Below are positions 7,183 through 13,845 of a stretch of DNA of 13,845 nucleotides, in pieces. Under the pieces are notes generated by a model. The model did no database searches. It worked only from the letters and a program-made list of their open reading frames with translations, and was not told the DNA's origin. This stretch comes from Alphaproteobacteria bacterium. GTDB lineage: Bacteria > Pseudomonadota > Alphaproteobacteria > Micropepsales > Micropepsaceae. The stretch is taken from assembly GCA_003131925.1 (NCBI GenBank), contig PKWC01000041.1:8624-22468 (forward strand), in the 5' to 3' direction. The stretch's first letter is position 1. Each line of letters opens with the position of its first letter. Both the position numbers and the translations under genes were made by a program.

Positions 7183-8081
7183 CCTCCGCGGACGGGCTTT
7201 TTGTTTCCGCGCCGGCCAAGGTCAATCTCTGCCTCCACGTCGCTGAAAGGCGGGCGGACGGGTATCACAATCTGGAAAGTCTTGTGGCCTTTGCCGTTCA
7301 CGGCGATGAAATCACGCTTGAACACGCCAGGGAGCTTTCGCTTTCGGCTGTTGGTCCGTTCGGAGCGATGCTGCCGCCCGATAACGACAATCTCGTCCTC
7401 AAGGCTGCGCGCTTGCTCGCAGATAAGGTGGATCGACCTCCGTCAGTCCGCATCACGCTCCGAAAGAATCTTCCCGTCGCCTCCGGTTTGGGGGGCGGGT
7501 CGGCGGACGCCGCCGCCGTGCTGCGCGGTCTCGCATCCTTGTGGAGGCTCGAGATCGATCGCGAAACGCTGATGGGTATTGCCGCGTTGCTCGGCGCGGA
7601 TGTTCCCGTTTGTCTGGATTGCATTGCGGCATGGACTGAAGGACGGGGCGAAAGAATAACGAGCCTTTCGCCGCTTCCGGAGATGCCGTTGATTCTTGTA
7701 AATCCGGCTGTCCCGGTGTCCACCGCGGAGGTTTTTTCCGCCCTCGATGCGCGCAGCGGCCTGAGGTTCGTCCGTCCGCGGGCTCCATTCTGCGATCCGC
7801 ACGCGCTGGTCGCGTTTCTGCATTCGACAACGAATGACCTAGAGGCGCCGGCACGCAAAATTGCTCCTTCGATTGGCGATGCTTTGGAGGACATCCGCGA
7901 CATGCCAGAAATCCTGATCGCACGTATGTCGGGCAGCGGCGCGACCTGCTTCGGAATATTCGAGACCGATGAATCTGCCCGATCTGCCACGGCGCTGCTC
8001 AGGGAGCGGCATCAAGAGTGGTGGATTGTCAACACCGCAATTGTGCCGGAAAGGATCGGCGCGCCGACGGCGCTTCAGTAA
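7179..8081 (+). CDS. ispE: 4-diphosphocytidyl-2-C-methyl-D-erythritol kinase
   Basis: IspE is the cytoplasmic GHMP-family kinase of the MEP pathway. It phosphorylates 4-diphosphocytidyl-methylerythritol at the 2-hydroxyl with ATP. The 300-residue protein carries motif 1, APAKVNLCLHVAERRADGYH (11-30) with the expected Lys14; the ATP-binding glycine loop NLPVASGLGGGSADAAA (97-113); GADVPVCL (139-146) with Asp141 as the probable base; and motif 3, MSGSGATCFG (250-259). The GTG start at 7179 overlaps the TPR gene stop by 4 bases (GTGA). Only a weak GAG at 7174-7176 precedes it, so translation is likely coupled. The stop TAA (8079-8081) lies within the end of the convergent polyprenyl synthase gene. 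Length and motifs show an intact gene. Confidence 0.96.
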   Translation: MTSADGLFVSAPAKVNLCLHVAERRADGYHNLESLVAFAVHGDEITLEHARELSLSAVGPFGAMLPPDNDNLVLKAARLLADKVDRPPSVRITLRKNLPVASGLGGGSADAAAVLRGLASLWRLEIDRETLMGIAALLGADVPVCLDCIAAWTEGRGERITSLSPLPEMPLILVNPAVPVSTAEVFSALDARSGLRFVRPRAPFCDPHALVAFLHSTTNDLEAPARKIAPSIGDALEDIRDMPEILIARMSGSGATCFGIFETDESARSATALLRERHQEWWIVNTAIVPERIGAPTALQ

Positions 8082-9094
8082 CCACGGTCGACGCAGAATT
8101 CCGCGACCGCCTCCAGGGCATCCTTGAGTTCTCCGGCAGGGATTGGCTGAAGGGCGTGGCAGGCTTGCCGGGCGTAGCGGTGCGCCTGATCGTCGGCATC
8201 CCCGATTGCCCCGCTGTGCTCGACATAGGCGATCGCGCGTTGCAGGTCTCCGTCGCGCTGCTGGCCCAGGTGAATTGTTCGCTGCCAGAAACGGCGGGCG
8301 TTATCGTCCGCCCGTTTGTAGGCGAGGATCACCGGCAGCGTGACTTTCGCTTCACGGAAATCGTCACCCACGGATTTCCCCATTTGAGCTTGCCGGCCCG
8401 AATAGTCGAGGGAATCGTCCACGAGCTGGAATGCAATCCCGAGATTCTGGCCGTATGAGCTGAACGCGGAGATACTTGTGGCATCTGCATGCGCGATCGT
8501 TGCCCCGGCTTCCGCCGCGGCGGCAAACAAGGCAGCGGTCTTTGCACCGACAACGGTGAGGTAGTCCTCCTCCGTCGTTGCCAGATTGTTGGCGGACCGG
8601 AGCTGCAGGACCTCTCCTTCGGCTATTACCGCCGAAGCGCTGGCTAGGATGTGGAGGACGCGCATATTTCCTGCCTCGACCATGAGCTGAAAGGCACGAC
8701 TGAGGAGGAAGTCGCCCACCAGAATGCTTGGCTTGTTGCCCCAGACAATGTTGGCGGCGAGCTTACCCCGACGCAGGGAACTGGCGTCGACGACATCATC
8801 GTGGAGAAGGGTAGCCGTGTGTATGAACTCCACCGCTGCTGCGAGCTTGATGTGAAGGCCGTTTGCATGTCCGCAGGCGGCGGCCGCCGCAAGCGTCAAC
8901 AGCGGCCTCAGGCGTTTCCCCCCCGAATCGATCAGGTGCCGCGTGAGGTCCGGGATCAGCGCAACGCTGCTGCCCATACGCTCGTGTATGAGGACGTCGG
9001 TGGCGGTCATATCGGCCTCGACGAGCGCGTGGAGTCGCTCGACGGGCGAAAGTTCGATCTTTCGCGCTGACTTGGCGGCCTCGGCGATAATCAT
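8075..9094 (-). CDS. Long-chain polyprenyl diphosphate synthase (octaprenyl/decaprenyl type)
   Basis: This 339-residue trans-prenyltransferase adds isopentenyl diphosphate units to an allylic primer to make the ubiquinone side chain. Both aspartate-rich motifs are present: LLHDDVVD (Asp99, Asp100, Asp103) and LVDDSLD (Asp226, Asp227, Asp230). GGKRLRP (58-64) binds isopentenyl diphosphate. Small residues before the first motif (IHTATLLHDD) are typical of long-chain enzymes. Chain length cannot be read from this; alphaproteobacteria commonly make Q10, so a decaprenyl (DdsA) or octaprenyl (IspB) enzyme is likely. The ATG at 9092-9094 has AGGA at 9101-9104, 6 bases upstream. A promoter candidate lies at 9130..9158. 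The gene ends in the opposite frame over the last 7 bases of ispE. Confidence 0.93.
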   Translation of the reverse strand: MIIAEAAKSARKIELSPVERLHALVEADMTATDVLIHERMGSSVALIPDLTRHLIDSGGKRLRPLLTLAAAAACGHANGLHIKLAAAVEFIHTATLLHDDVVDASSLRRGKLAANIVWGNKPSILVGDFLLSRAFQLMVEAGNMRVLHILASASAVIAEGEVLQLRSANNLATTEEDYLTVVGAKTAALFAAAAEAGATIAHADATSISAFSSYGQNLGIAFQLVDDSLDYSGRQAQMGKSVGDDFREAKVTLPVILAYKRADDNARRFWQRTIHLGQQRDGDLQRAIAYVEHSGAIGDADDQAHRYARQACHALQPIPAGELKDALEAVAEFCVDRGY

Positions 9095-9129
9095 TTCCTG
9101 TCCTGCCGCTGGATAACGGCCCTGCCGGC

Positions 9130-9158
9130 ATTTAGGAATGGCAGTCGTGCGGGGTCAA
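9130..9158 (-). promoter_or_regulatory. Putative housekeeping promoter of the polyprenyl diphosphate synthase gene
   Basis: On the minus strand TTGACC (9153..9158) is followed after 17 bases by CTAAAT (9130..9135). The pair resembles the Caulobacter-type promoter TTGACSS...GCTANAW as well as a generic -35/-10 pair. Transcription would begin near 9123, leaving a leader of about 28 bases that contains the AGGA ribosome binding site. It is the best promoter match I found in the window; no experiment supports it. Confidence 0.5.
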
Positions 9159-9169
9159 GGAGATCGGCA

Positions 9170-9186
9170 TTCCGGGAGGGCCGGAA
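9170..9186. repeat. Small perfect inverted repeat in the divergent promoter gap
   Basis: TTCCGG, 5 bases, then CCGGAA. It lies 24 bases upstream of the DUF2007 start and just upstream of the polyprenyl synthase -35. A 6-base arm is short and could be chance in GC-rich DNA. It could be an operator half-site pair or a leader hairpin; it has no U-tract, so it is not a normal terminator. Confidence 0.25.
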
Positions 9187-9210
9187 CGCCCGCCCAACAG
9201 GAACTTGCAG

Positions 9211-9432
9211 ATGCGCGACGTCCTCAAGACAAATGATCCGGTATTGCTCAATTTTGCCGAGGTCATGCTTTCCGATGCCGGTATCGAAGCCGTCGTTTTT
9301 GACGGACATATGAGCGTCATGGACGGAAGTCTGGGCATTCTGCCGCGCCGCCTCATGGTCACGGACGAGGATTTCGAACGGGCAAAGCGCCTCCTGGCCG
9401 ACGCTCTGCAACAGGGCGCCCCCGAAAGGTGA
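9211..9432 (+). CDS. DUF2007 domain protein (putative signal-transducing protein)
   Basis: This 73-residue protein is essentially one DUF2007 domain: LLNFAEVMLSDAGIEAVVFD (12-31), then MSVMDGSLGILPRRLMV (34-50) and a final helix DFERAKRLLADAL. The fold resembles a GlnB-like small regulatory domain, and NCBI often names it a putative signal-transducing protein, but no function is proven. I chose ATG 9211 because AGGA (9199-9202) lies 8 bases upstream and the family begins with a sequence like MxxLLKTNDPVL. An in-frame TTG at 9205 would add two residues. The stop overlaps the GTG of the methyltransferase gene (GTGA, 9429-9432), so the two are translationally coupled, an arrangement I know from other alphaproteobacteria. 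Confidence 0.85.
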   Translation: MRDVLKTNDPVLLNFAEVMLSDAGIEAVVFDGHMSVMDGSLGILPRRLMVTDEDFERAKRLLADALQQGAPER

Positions 9433-10166
9433 AGCAGACTTCGAGTGACCGGTTTCTGAACGGGCGGGTCATTGCGAGCCAACCCCTGACAGGTTTCCGG
9501 TCGGGTCTCGACGCAGTCATGGTCTCTGCGGCCGTGCCGGCTCGCGCGGACGACGAGGTACTGGAACTTGGCTCCGGAGCCGGTATCGCAAGCCTGTGTC
9601 TTGCGGCGCGGATTCCGGAATGCCGCGTCTGCGGGATCGAACTCTTTCCCGAGCTTGTGGATCTGGCGAGGGCGAATGCGTGCGTCAATCGTATGGAGGG
9701 GAGAGTGACTTTCGAGCACGGTGATGTCCTCGATCCACCGCGTGACTGGCGTCGGGATTTCGATCATGTGTTCTGCAACCCTCCATTTCACGACGACGAT
9801 GGCGAGCGGTCGCCGCACGCCGGGCGCGCTGTTGCCCTGCAGGACACAGGGACCCTGGGTGACTGGCTGGCGGCCGGTCTCAAACGGGTGCGTGCCGGCG
9901 GTACAATGACGGCGATCATTCGAGCCGACCGAATTGGGGAAACGCTCGGGACGCTTCCCGTGTTTGGCATCGTGGTCTTTCCTCTTTGGCCCCGCGTCGG
10001 GAACGTTGCAAAGCGCGTCATCGTGCAGGCAACGAAGAATTCGCGCGCACCGTTTGTGTTGGACGCCGGTCTGGTTCTCCACAGCGCAGATGGTCGTTAC
10101 ACGGATGATGCCGATGTTGTTCTGCGCCATGCCGGTTCGCTTGCCGTCGGGAGTCCGCGTCTGTAG
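9429..10166 (+). CDS. TrmN6-like tRNA adenine-N6 methyltransferase
   Basis: This 245-residue class I SAM-dependent methyltransferase resembles YfiC/TrmN6, which makes N6-methyladenosine at position 37 of tRNA-Val. Motif I is VLELGSGAG (44-52), the acidic end of strand 2 is GIELFPE (69-75), and the catalytic N6-adenine motif is NPPF (117-120), followed by HDDDGERSPHAGRA. The C-terminal part, KRVIVQATKNSRAPF (195-209), is typical of the alphaproteobacterial branch. The N-terminal FLNGRVIASQPLTGFRSGLD is shared with YfiC relatives, where it helps position the substrate. The start is GTG 9429, inside the DUF2007 stop. No separate strong ribosome binding site is seen. The exact tRNA target is inferred from family similarity; another structured RNA substrate is possible. 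Confidence 0.85.
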   Translation: MKQTSSDRFLNGRVIASQPLTGFRSGLDAVMVSAAVPARADDEVLELGSGAGIASLCLAARIPECRVCGIELFPELVDLARANACVNRMEGRVTFEHGDVLDPPRDWRRDFDHVFCNPPFHDDDGERSPHAGRAVALQDTGTLGDWLAAGLKRVRAGGTMTAIIRADRIGETLGTLPVFGIVVFPLWPRVGNVAKRVIVQATKNSRAPFVLDAGLVLHSADGRYTDDADVVLRHAGSLAVGSPRL

Positions 10167-10198
10167 CTTGCCCGCCTGCTGCAGAGGATTGATTTGCC

Positions 10199-11077
10199 GT
10201 GGCGGAGACGAGGACGTTTCAGGACTTGATCCTGACGTTGCAGAATTTCTGGGCAGGCCAGGGGTGCCTGATTCTCCAGCCCTATGATTTGGAGATGGGA
10301 GCCGGCACTTTTCACCCCGCCACCGCGCTGCGCGCACTTGGTCCGCGTCCGTGGCGTGCCGCCTATGTTCAACCGTCGCGACGCCCGAAGGATGGGCGCT
10401 ACGGCGAGAACCCAAATCGGCTGCAACATTACTATCAGTTTCAGGTGATCCTGAAACCGGCGCCGGGCCCCATTCAGGACATCTATCTTCAGAGTATCGA
10501 AGCGATCGGTATTGACCCGCGCCGTCACGACATTCGATTTGTGGAGGACGATTGGGAAAGCCCTACGCTGGGGGCCTGGGGCCTGGGCTGGGAAGTCTGG
10601 TGCGACGGAATGGAGATTACGCAGTTCACGTATTTCCAGCAGGTCGGGGGATTCGACTGCGATCCGGTCTCGGTTGAACTGACCTACGGTCTCGAACGGC
10701 TTGCGATGTATGTGCAGGGCGTCGAGTTTGTCTATGACCTCGCTTACAACGAACAATTTCGATATGGCGCGGTTTTCCACCAGGCCGAGCGCGAGTTTTC
10801 CGCCTTCGATTTCGAGCAGGCAGACGTCGATATCCTGGCCCGGCATTTTGAGGACGCTGAAAAGGAGTGCAGATCGCTCGTGGGTGCGCGACTTGCGCTG
10901 CCGGCCTACGATCAATGCATCAAGGCAAGTCATTGCTTCAACCTGCTCGACGCTCGCGGAGTCATCAGCGTGACCGAGCGTGCCGCCTACATCGCCAGAG
11001 TGCGAGGGCTTGCGCGGGCCTGCTGCGAATCATGGCTGGCCAGCCCTCAGGGTGCGTATGTGCCGAGGCACGCCTGA
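10199..11077 (+). CDS. glyQ: Glycyl-tRNA synthetase alpha subunit
   Basis: This is the catalytic subunit of the bacterial alpha2-beta2 glycyl-tRNA synthetase, which activates glycine and charges tRNA-Gly. The 292-residue protein matches the family almost throughout: FQDLILTLQNFWAGQGC (7-23), LQPYDLEMGAGTFHPAT (26-42), the block around YGENPNRLQHYYQFQVILKP (about 69-88), FVEDDWESPTLGAWGLGWEV (about 114-133) and ELTYGLERLAMY (about 160-171). These contain the class II synthetase motifs. The GTG start at 10199 has AGAGGA at 10183-10188, 10 bases upstream. It lies 32 bases after the methyltransferase gene and 2 bases before glyS, so one transcript is likely. No T-box or other leader regulator fits in the 32-base gap. 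Confidence 0.97.
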   Translation: MAETRTFQDLILTLQNFWAGQGCLILQPYDLEMGAGTFHPATALRALGPRPWRAAYVQPSRRPKDGRYGENPNRLQHYYQFQVILKPAPGPIQDIYLQSIEAIGIDPRRHDIRFVEDDWESPTLGAWGLGWEVWCDGMEITQFTYFQQVGGFDCDPVSVELTYGLERLAMYVQGVEFVYDLAYNEQFRYGAVFHQAEREFSAFDFEQADVDILARHFEDAEKECRSLVGARLALPAYDQCIKASHCFNLLDARGVISVTERAAYIARVRGLARACCESWLASPQGAYVPRHA

Positions 11078-11079
11078 AA

Positions 11080-13275
11080 ATGCCAGATCTTCTGCTTGAG
11101 CTTCTCTCCGAGGAGATTCCCGCGCGCATGCAGGCGGGCGCAGCTACCGAACTGGAGCGGCTGGTCGTGGGAGCGCTCTCCGAGCAGGGAATACTCTTCG
11201 AAAGCGCCAGGCGGTTTTCCGGACCACGAAGGCTGACGCTTGCTTTCGCGGGCCTTCCGCTGAAGCAGCCTGAAGTTTCGGAAGAACGGAAAGGTCCGCG
11301 CGTCGGCGCTCCGCAGCCGGCGATAGACGGCTTCCTGCGTTCGGCAGGCGTGACACTCGAACAATGCATGAAGCAGAAGGATTCGAAGGGAGAATTCTAT
11401 GTCGCGCTCTTGCATCGCGCAGGCCGCGCAACGGCCGAGGCCTTGGCGGAGTTGCTACCCGTTACGATTTCGCAATTGCAGTGGCCGAAATCGATGCGCT
11501 GGGACGGTGGCGCGGCGCGCTGGGTCCGGCCACTCCACCGGATCGGGTGCATTTTCGACGGTGAGATCGTGCCGTTCGTATTTGCGGGCGTAAAAAGTGG
11601 CAATGCGACAATCGGCCATCGCTTCATGTCGGCGGCCGAAATTGAGGTGCGCAGCTTCGAGGACTACGAGGAGAAATTGTGGATTGCGAATGTCGTTCTG
11701 GATCCGCACCAGCGTCGGGAAATCATCCTTCATGAGACCCGACAAAAGGCATTCGCGCTTGGAACAGAGCTCATCGAAGACAAAGCGTTGCTCGATGAGG
11801 TCGTCGGACTCGTCGAATGGCCGGTCGTGCTGATTGGCAAAATCGACGATGGCTTCATGAACTTGCCACCAGAGATACTGCAGACTTCGATGCGCGTGCA
11901 CCAAAAATTCTTTGCACTGCAGGATATAGCTACGGCGACGCTTTCAGACCGGTTCGTGACGGTGGCGAACATCGCTGCCGACGATGGAGGCAAGGAGATC
12001 ATAGCCGGCAATGAACGCGTACTTCGGTCAAGACTGGCCGATGCCAGATTTTTCTGGGACCAGGACCGAAAGCGTTCGCTGATCTCCCGGTTGGTTGAGC
12101 TGCGAAAAGTCGTATTTCATGCGAAAGCGGGAAGCATGCACGACCGGGCGCTTCGGATCGCAATCGTCGCCCTGCTTCTCGCTCGAACCCTGAAATTCGA
12201 TGTGGAAAAGTCGTGCCGCGCGGCTCTGCTTGCGAAAGTCGATCTGGTGACCGGCGTTGTGGGAGAATTTCCCGAACTTCAAGGCGTCATGGGTTCCAGA
12301 TACGCGCTCAATGACGGCGAAGATCCAGAGGTTGCAGACGCTGTCCGAAATCAATACAGACCGGTCGGACCTGCTGATGATGTGCCCGGGCATCCCGTTG
12401 GCATCGTACTCGCTCTGGCTGACAAGATTGACAGTCTCGTCGCGCTGTGGCGCGCCGGGGAGAAGCCGACCGGATCAAAGGATCCGTTTGCGCTGCGGCG
12501 AGCCGGTCTTGGAATCATCCGCATAATTCTTGACAACAGCTTGCGCATTCCGCTTTCGGAGGCGATGGGATTGGTGGTCGCGGCATTTGAGGCGAGCGAC
12601 CACGCGATCTGGCAATCCGTTGCCGTGCATGCGGTCCCCGACAATCATATGCTTGCAAAGCTTGCGGCGGATCTGCTTGAGCGCGCGATCTCGCCGGCGT
12701 TCGGCAATGTCGTACCGCGCGGGGCACCGCGTCCGGATCAGGCGGTAGTGGCTGGAGTGCTGGAATTTCTGACGGACCGGCTCAAAGTTGCTTTGCGCGA
12801 CGACGGCGTGAGGCATGACCTGGTTGACGCGGTATTTGCTTGCGGCGGAGAGGATGATGTCGTCCGCCTCGTTTCGCGGGTTCGAGCGCTGCAGGGTTTT
12901 CTGAAAACCGGCGATGGAACCAACCTTCTGGCAGGGTATCGGCGCTCGGCGAACATCCTCAGGATCGAAGAAAAGCGGGACGGCCGGAGTTATGAAGACG
13001 AGCCCGATTCGAGCTTGCTTGAGGCGCCGGAGGAAAAAAATCTGTTTGTGGCCCTCTCATCAGCACGTGATCAGATCCTGGTCGAGATTCGAGAGGAACG
13101 GTTCGGTGAAGCAATGACCTGCATGGCGCGGCTCCGCGAACCTGTCGATGCTTTCTTCGACAAGGTGACGGTCAATGCCGACAACGCCTTGCTGCGCCAT
13201 AATCGCTTGCTGCTTCTGGCTGGCATGAGGAACGTTTTGCATACCGTAGCGGATTTTTCCCGGATCGAAGGCTAG
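11080..13275 (+). CDS. glyS: Glycyl-tRNA synthetase beta subunit
   Basis: This is the large, tRNA-binding subunit that partners GlyQ. The protein has 731 residues, close to the usual 690-ish or slightly longer. It begins MPDLLLELLSEEIPARMQ, the standard N-terminus. It contains the HD-like core segment KVDLVTGVVGEFPELQGVMG (386-405), then ALADKIDSLVALW and the signature EKPTGSKDPFALRRAGLGII (461-480). A C-terminal DALR-type anticodon-binding domain covers about the last 150 residues (KVTVNADNALLRHNRL near the end). The frame is open 71 codons further upstream inside glyQ, but ATG 11080 is right by homology, with GAGG at 11065-11068. The gene is intact. The stop TAG (13273-13275) overlaps the ribosome binding site of ppdK. 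Confidence 0.97.
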   Translation: MPDLLLELLSEEIPARMQAGAATELERLVVGALSEQGILFESARRFSGPRRLTLAFAGLPLKQPEVSEERKGPRVGAPQPAIDGFLRSAGVTLEQCMKQKDSKGEFYVALLHRAGRATAEALAELLPVTISQLQWPKSMRWDGGAARWVRPLHRIGCIFDGEIVPFVFAGVKSGNATIGHRFMSAAEIEVRSFEDYEEKLWIANVVLDPHQRREIILHETRQKAFALGTELIEDKALLDEVVGLVEWPVVLIGKIDDGFMNLPPEILQTSMRVHQKFFALQDIATATLSDRFVTVANIAADDGGKEIIAGNERVLRSRLADARFFWDQDRKRSLISRLVELRKVVFHAKAGSMHDRALRIAIVALLLARTLKFDVEKSCRAALLAKVDLVTGVVGEFPELQGVMGSRYALNDGEDPEVADAVRNQYRPVGPADDVPGHPVGIVLALADKIDSLVALWRAGEKPTGSKDPFALRRAGLGIIRIILDNSLRIPLSEAMGLVVAAFEASDHAIWQSVAVHAVPDNHMLAKLAADLLERAISPAFGNVVPRGAPRPDQAVVAGVLEFLTDRLKVALRDDGVRHDLVDAVFACGGEDDVVRLVSRVRALQGFLKTGDGTNLLAGYRRSANILRIEEKRDGRSYEDEPDSSLLEAPEEKNLFVALSSARDQILVEIREERFGEAMTCMARLREPVDAFFDKVTVNADNALLRHNRLLLLAGMRNVLHTVADFSRIEG

Positions 13276-13279
13276 GAAG

Positions 13280-13845
13280 ATGCCCAAATGGCTGTACGCA
13301 TTCGGAGCCGGCGCGGCGGAAGGGCGCGTCGATATGAAGGCTCTGCTTGGCGGCAAAGGTGCAAATCTCGCGGAGATGAGCAGGCTCGGTCTGTCCGTGC
13401 CCCCCGGCTTCACCATGACGACGGAGGTCTGCACCTACTTCTATGCACATGGACAAACCTATCCTCCCGAGTTGAGGCCTGCGGCGGACGCCGCCCTTGC
13501 GCATTTGGGTGGGATTGCCCGGGGGAAATTGGGCGATAGCGAGCGTCCGCTTTTGGTTTCCGTGCGTTCGGGCGCCCGGGCGTCGATGCCGGGCATGATG
13601 GATACGGTGCTCAATCTTGGTCTCAATCCTGCAACGGCCGAGGGGCTCGCGAAACTCACGGGCGATATCCGCTTTGCCTATGATTCCTACCGGCGCTTCA
13701 TTCACATGTACGCGAGTGTCGTTCTCGGCCTCCCGCACGAAAATTTCGAGGCGATTCTCGAGCTTGAAAAGGAAACCAAAGGCGTAGAGTACGATACGGA
13801 CCTCGATGCGGACGATTTTATGCGCATCGCAGATCTCTATCGTGC
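13280..13845 (+). CDS. ppdK: Pyruvate, phosphate dikinase, N-terminal part (cut by window end)
   Basis: PPDK interconverts pyruvate, ATP and phosphate with phosphoenolpyruvate, AMP and pyrophosphate; in bacteria it supports gluconeogenesis or glycolysis. Only 188 codons of a protein of about 890 residues are inside the window, all in the ATP-grasp nucleotide-binding domain. The start MPKWLYAFGAGAAEG is followed by LLGGKGANLAEMSRLGLSVP (22-41), PPGFTMTTEVCTYFY (41-55), the signature SVRSGARASMPGMMDTVLNL (94-113) and RFIHMYASVVLGL (139-151). The catalytic histidine and pyruvate domain lie beyond the window. ATG 13280 has AGGA (13274-13277) only 2 bases upstream, an unusually short spacing, but homology fixes the start. 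It is 4 bases after glyS, a pairing I recognise from other alphaproteobacteria. Confidence 0.95.
   Translation, partial: MPKWLYAFGAGAAEGRVDMKALLGGKGANLAEMSRLGLSVPPGFTMTTEVCTYFYAHGQTYPPELRPAADAALAHLGGIARGKLGDSERPLLVSVRSGARASMPGMMDTVLNLGLNPATAEGLAKLTGDIRFAYDSYRRFIHMYASVVLGLPHENFEAILELEKETKGVEYDTDLDADDFMRIADLYR

Larger units (their letters stand above)
9095..9210. other. Divergent intergenic region, longest gap in the window
   Basis: This 116-base gap separates the minus-strand polyprenyl synthase gene from the plus-strand DUF2007 gene. It holds the promoter candidate for the former, a 6-base inverted repeat, and ribosome binding sites at both ends. I could not find a convincing -35/-10 pair for the plus strand, although the DUF2007-to-ppdK genes must be transcribed from here or from an upstream site. 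No small open frame or RNA gene is evident. Confidence 0.6.

Noticed and set aside
9132..10415. 427-codon open frame on the minus strand
   Set aside because: It lies antisense to the DUF2007, methyltransferase and glyQ genes, which are clearly coding. Its product is Arg/Pro/His-rich with no recognisable domain, as expected for a shadow frame in GC-rich DNA.
10867..11079. N-terminal extension of glyS (71 codons)
   Set aside because: It lies in another frame of glyQ. GlyS proteins start at the LLLELLSEE segment, and a ribosome binding site fits ATG 11080.
1..13845. Mobile element, CRISPR array, toxin-antitoxin or defence island
   Set aside because: No transposase, integrase, regularly spaced repeats, tRNA-linked attachment site or defence domains were seen. 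All genes are core-type with conserved order.

Overview
This window is an ordinary, densely packed piece of chromosome from an alphaproteobacterium. The gene order (ETF-QO, TPR lipoprotein, ispE, polyprenyl diphosphate synthase facing back, DUF2007 protein, methyltransferase, glyQ, glyS, ppdK) and the protein wording, for example the MoaB N-terminus and PPDK, are what I associate with Hyphomicrobiales and related alphaproteobacteria. The DNA looks GC-rich, GTG starts are frequent (5 of 13 genes), and a GTTC-N7-GTTC LexA box of the alphaproteobacterial type is present. I cannot name the genus. I see no mobile element, CRISPR array, tRNA, rRNA or sign of recent transfer.

Left block (1..3735, all minus strand, read right to left): a family 4-like uracil-DNA glycosylase, a secreted soluble lytic transglycosylase, a MoaB-type molybdenum cofactor protein that overlaps the transglycosylase end by 20 bases, and a PA0069/COG1533 radical SAM protein whose 3' part lies beyond base 1. 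The radical SAM gene is preceded by a strong LexA-box candidate, which suggests an SOS-controlled gene.

Middle block (3819..8081, plus strand): ETF:ubiquinone oxidoreductase, a TPR lipoprotein and ispE (MEP isoprenoid pathway), probably co-transcribed. ispE meets the convergent polyprenyl diphosphate synthase gene (8075..9094, minus) tail to tail with a 7-base overlap. ETF-QO delivers electrons to ubiquinone. IspE and the polyprenyl synthase both contribute to the quinone side chain, so this block has a loose quinone/isoprenoid theme.

Right block (9211..13845, plus strand): a DUF2007 protein coupled by GTGA to a TrmN6-like tRNA methyltransferase, then both subunits of tetrameric glycyl-tRNA synthetase, then the start of pyruvate phosphate dikinase, which runs off the window. 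The first four of these share a translation theme.

Intergenic space is small everywhere; the longest gap is 9095..9210 (116 bases), so no stretch over 300 bases lacks a gene. I did not find an evident new multi-gene system. The best leads are the LexA box before the radical SAM gene, two likely leaderless starts, and a uracil-DNA glycosylase that lacks two of the four usual iron-sulfur cysteines.
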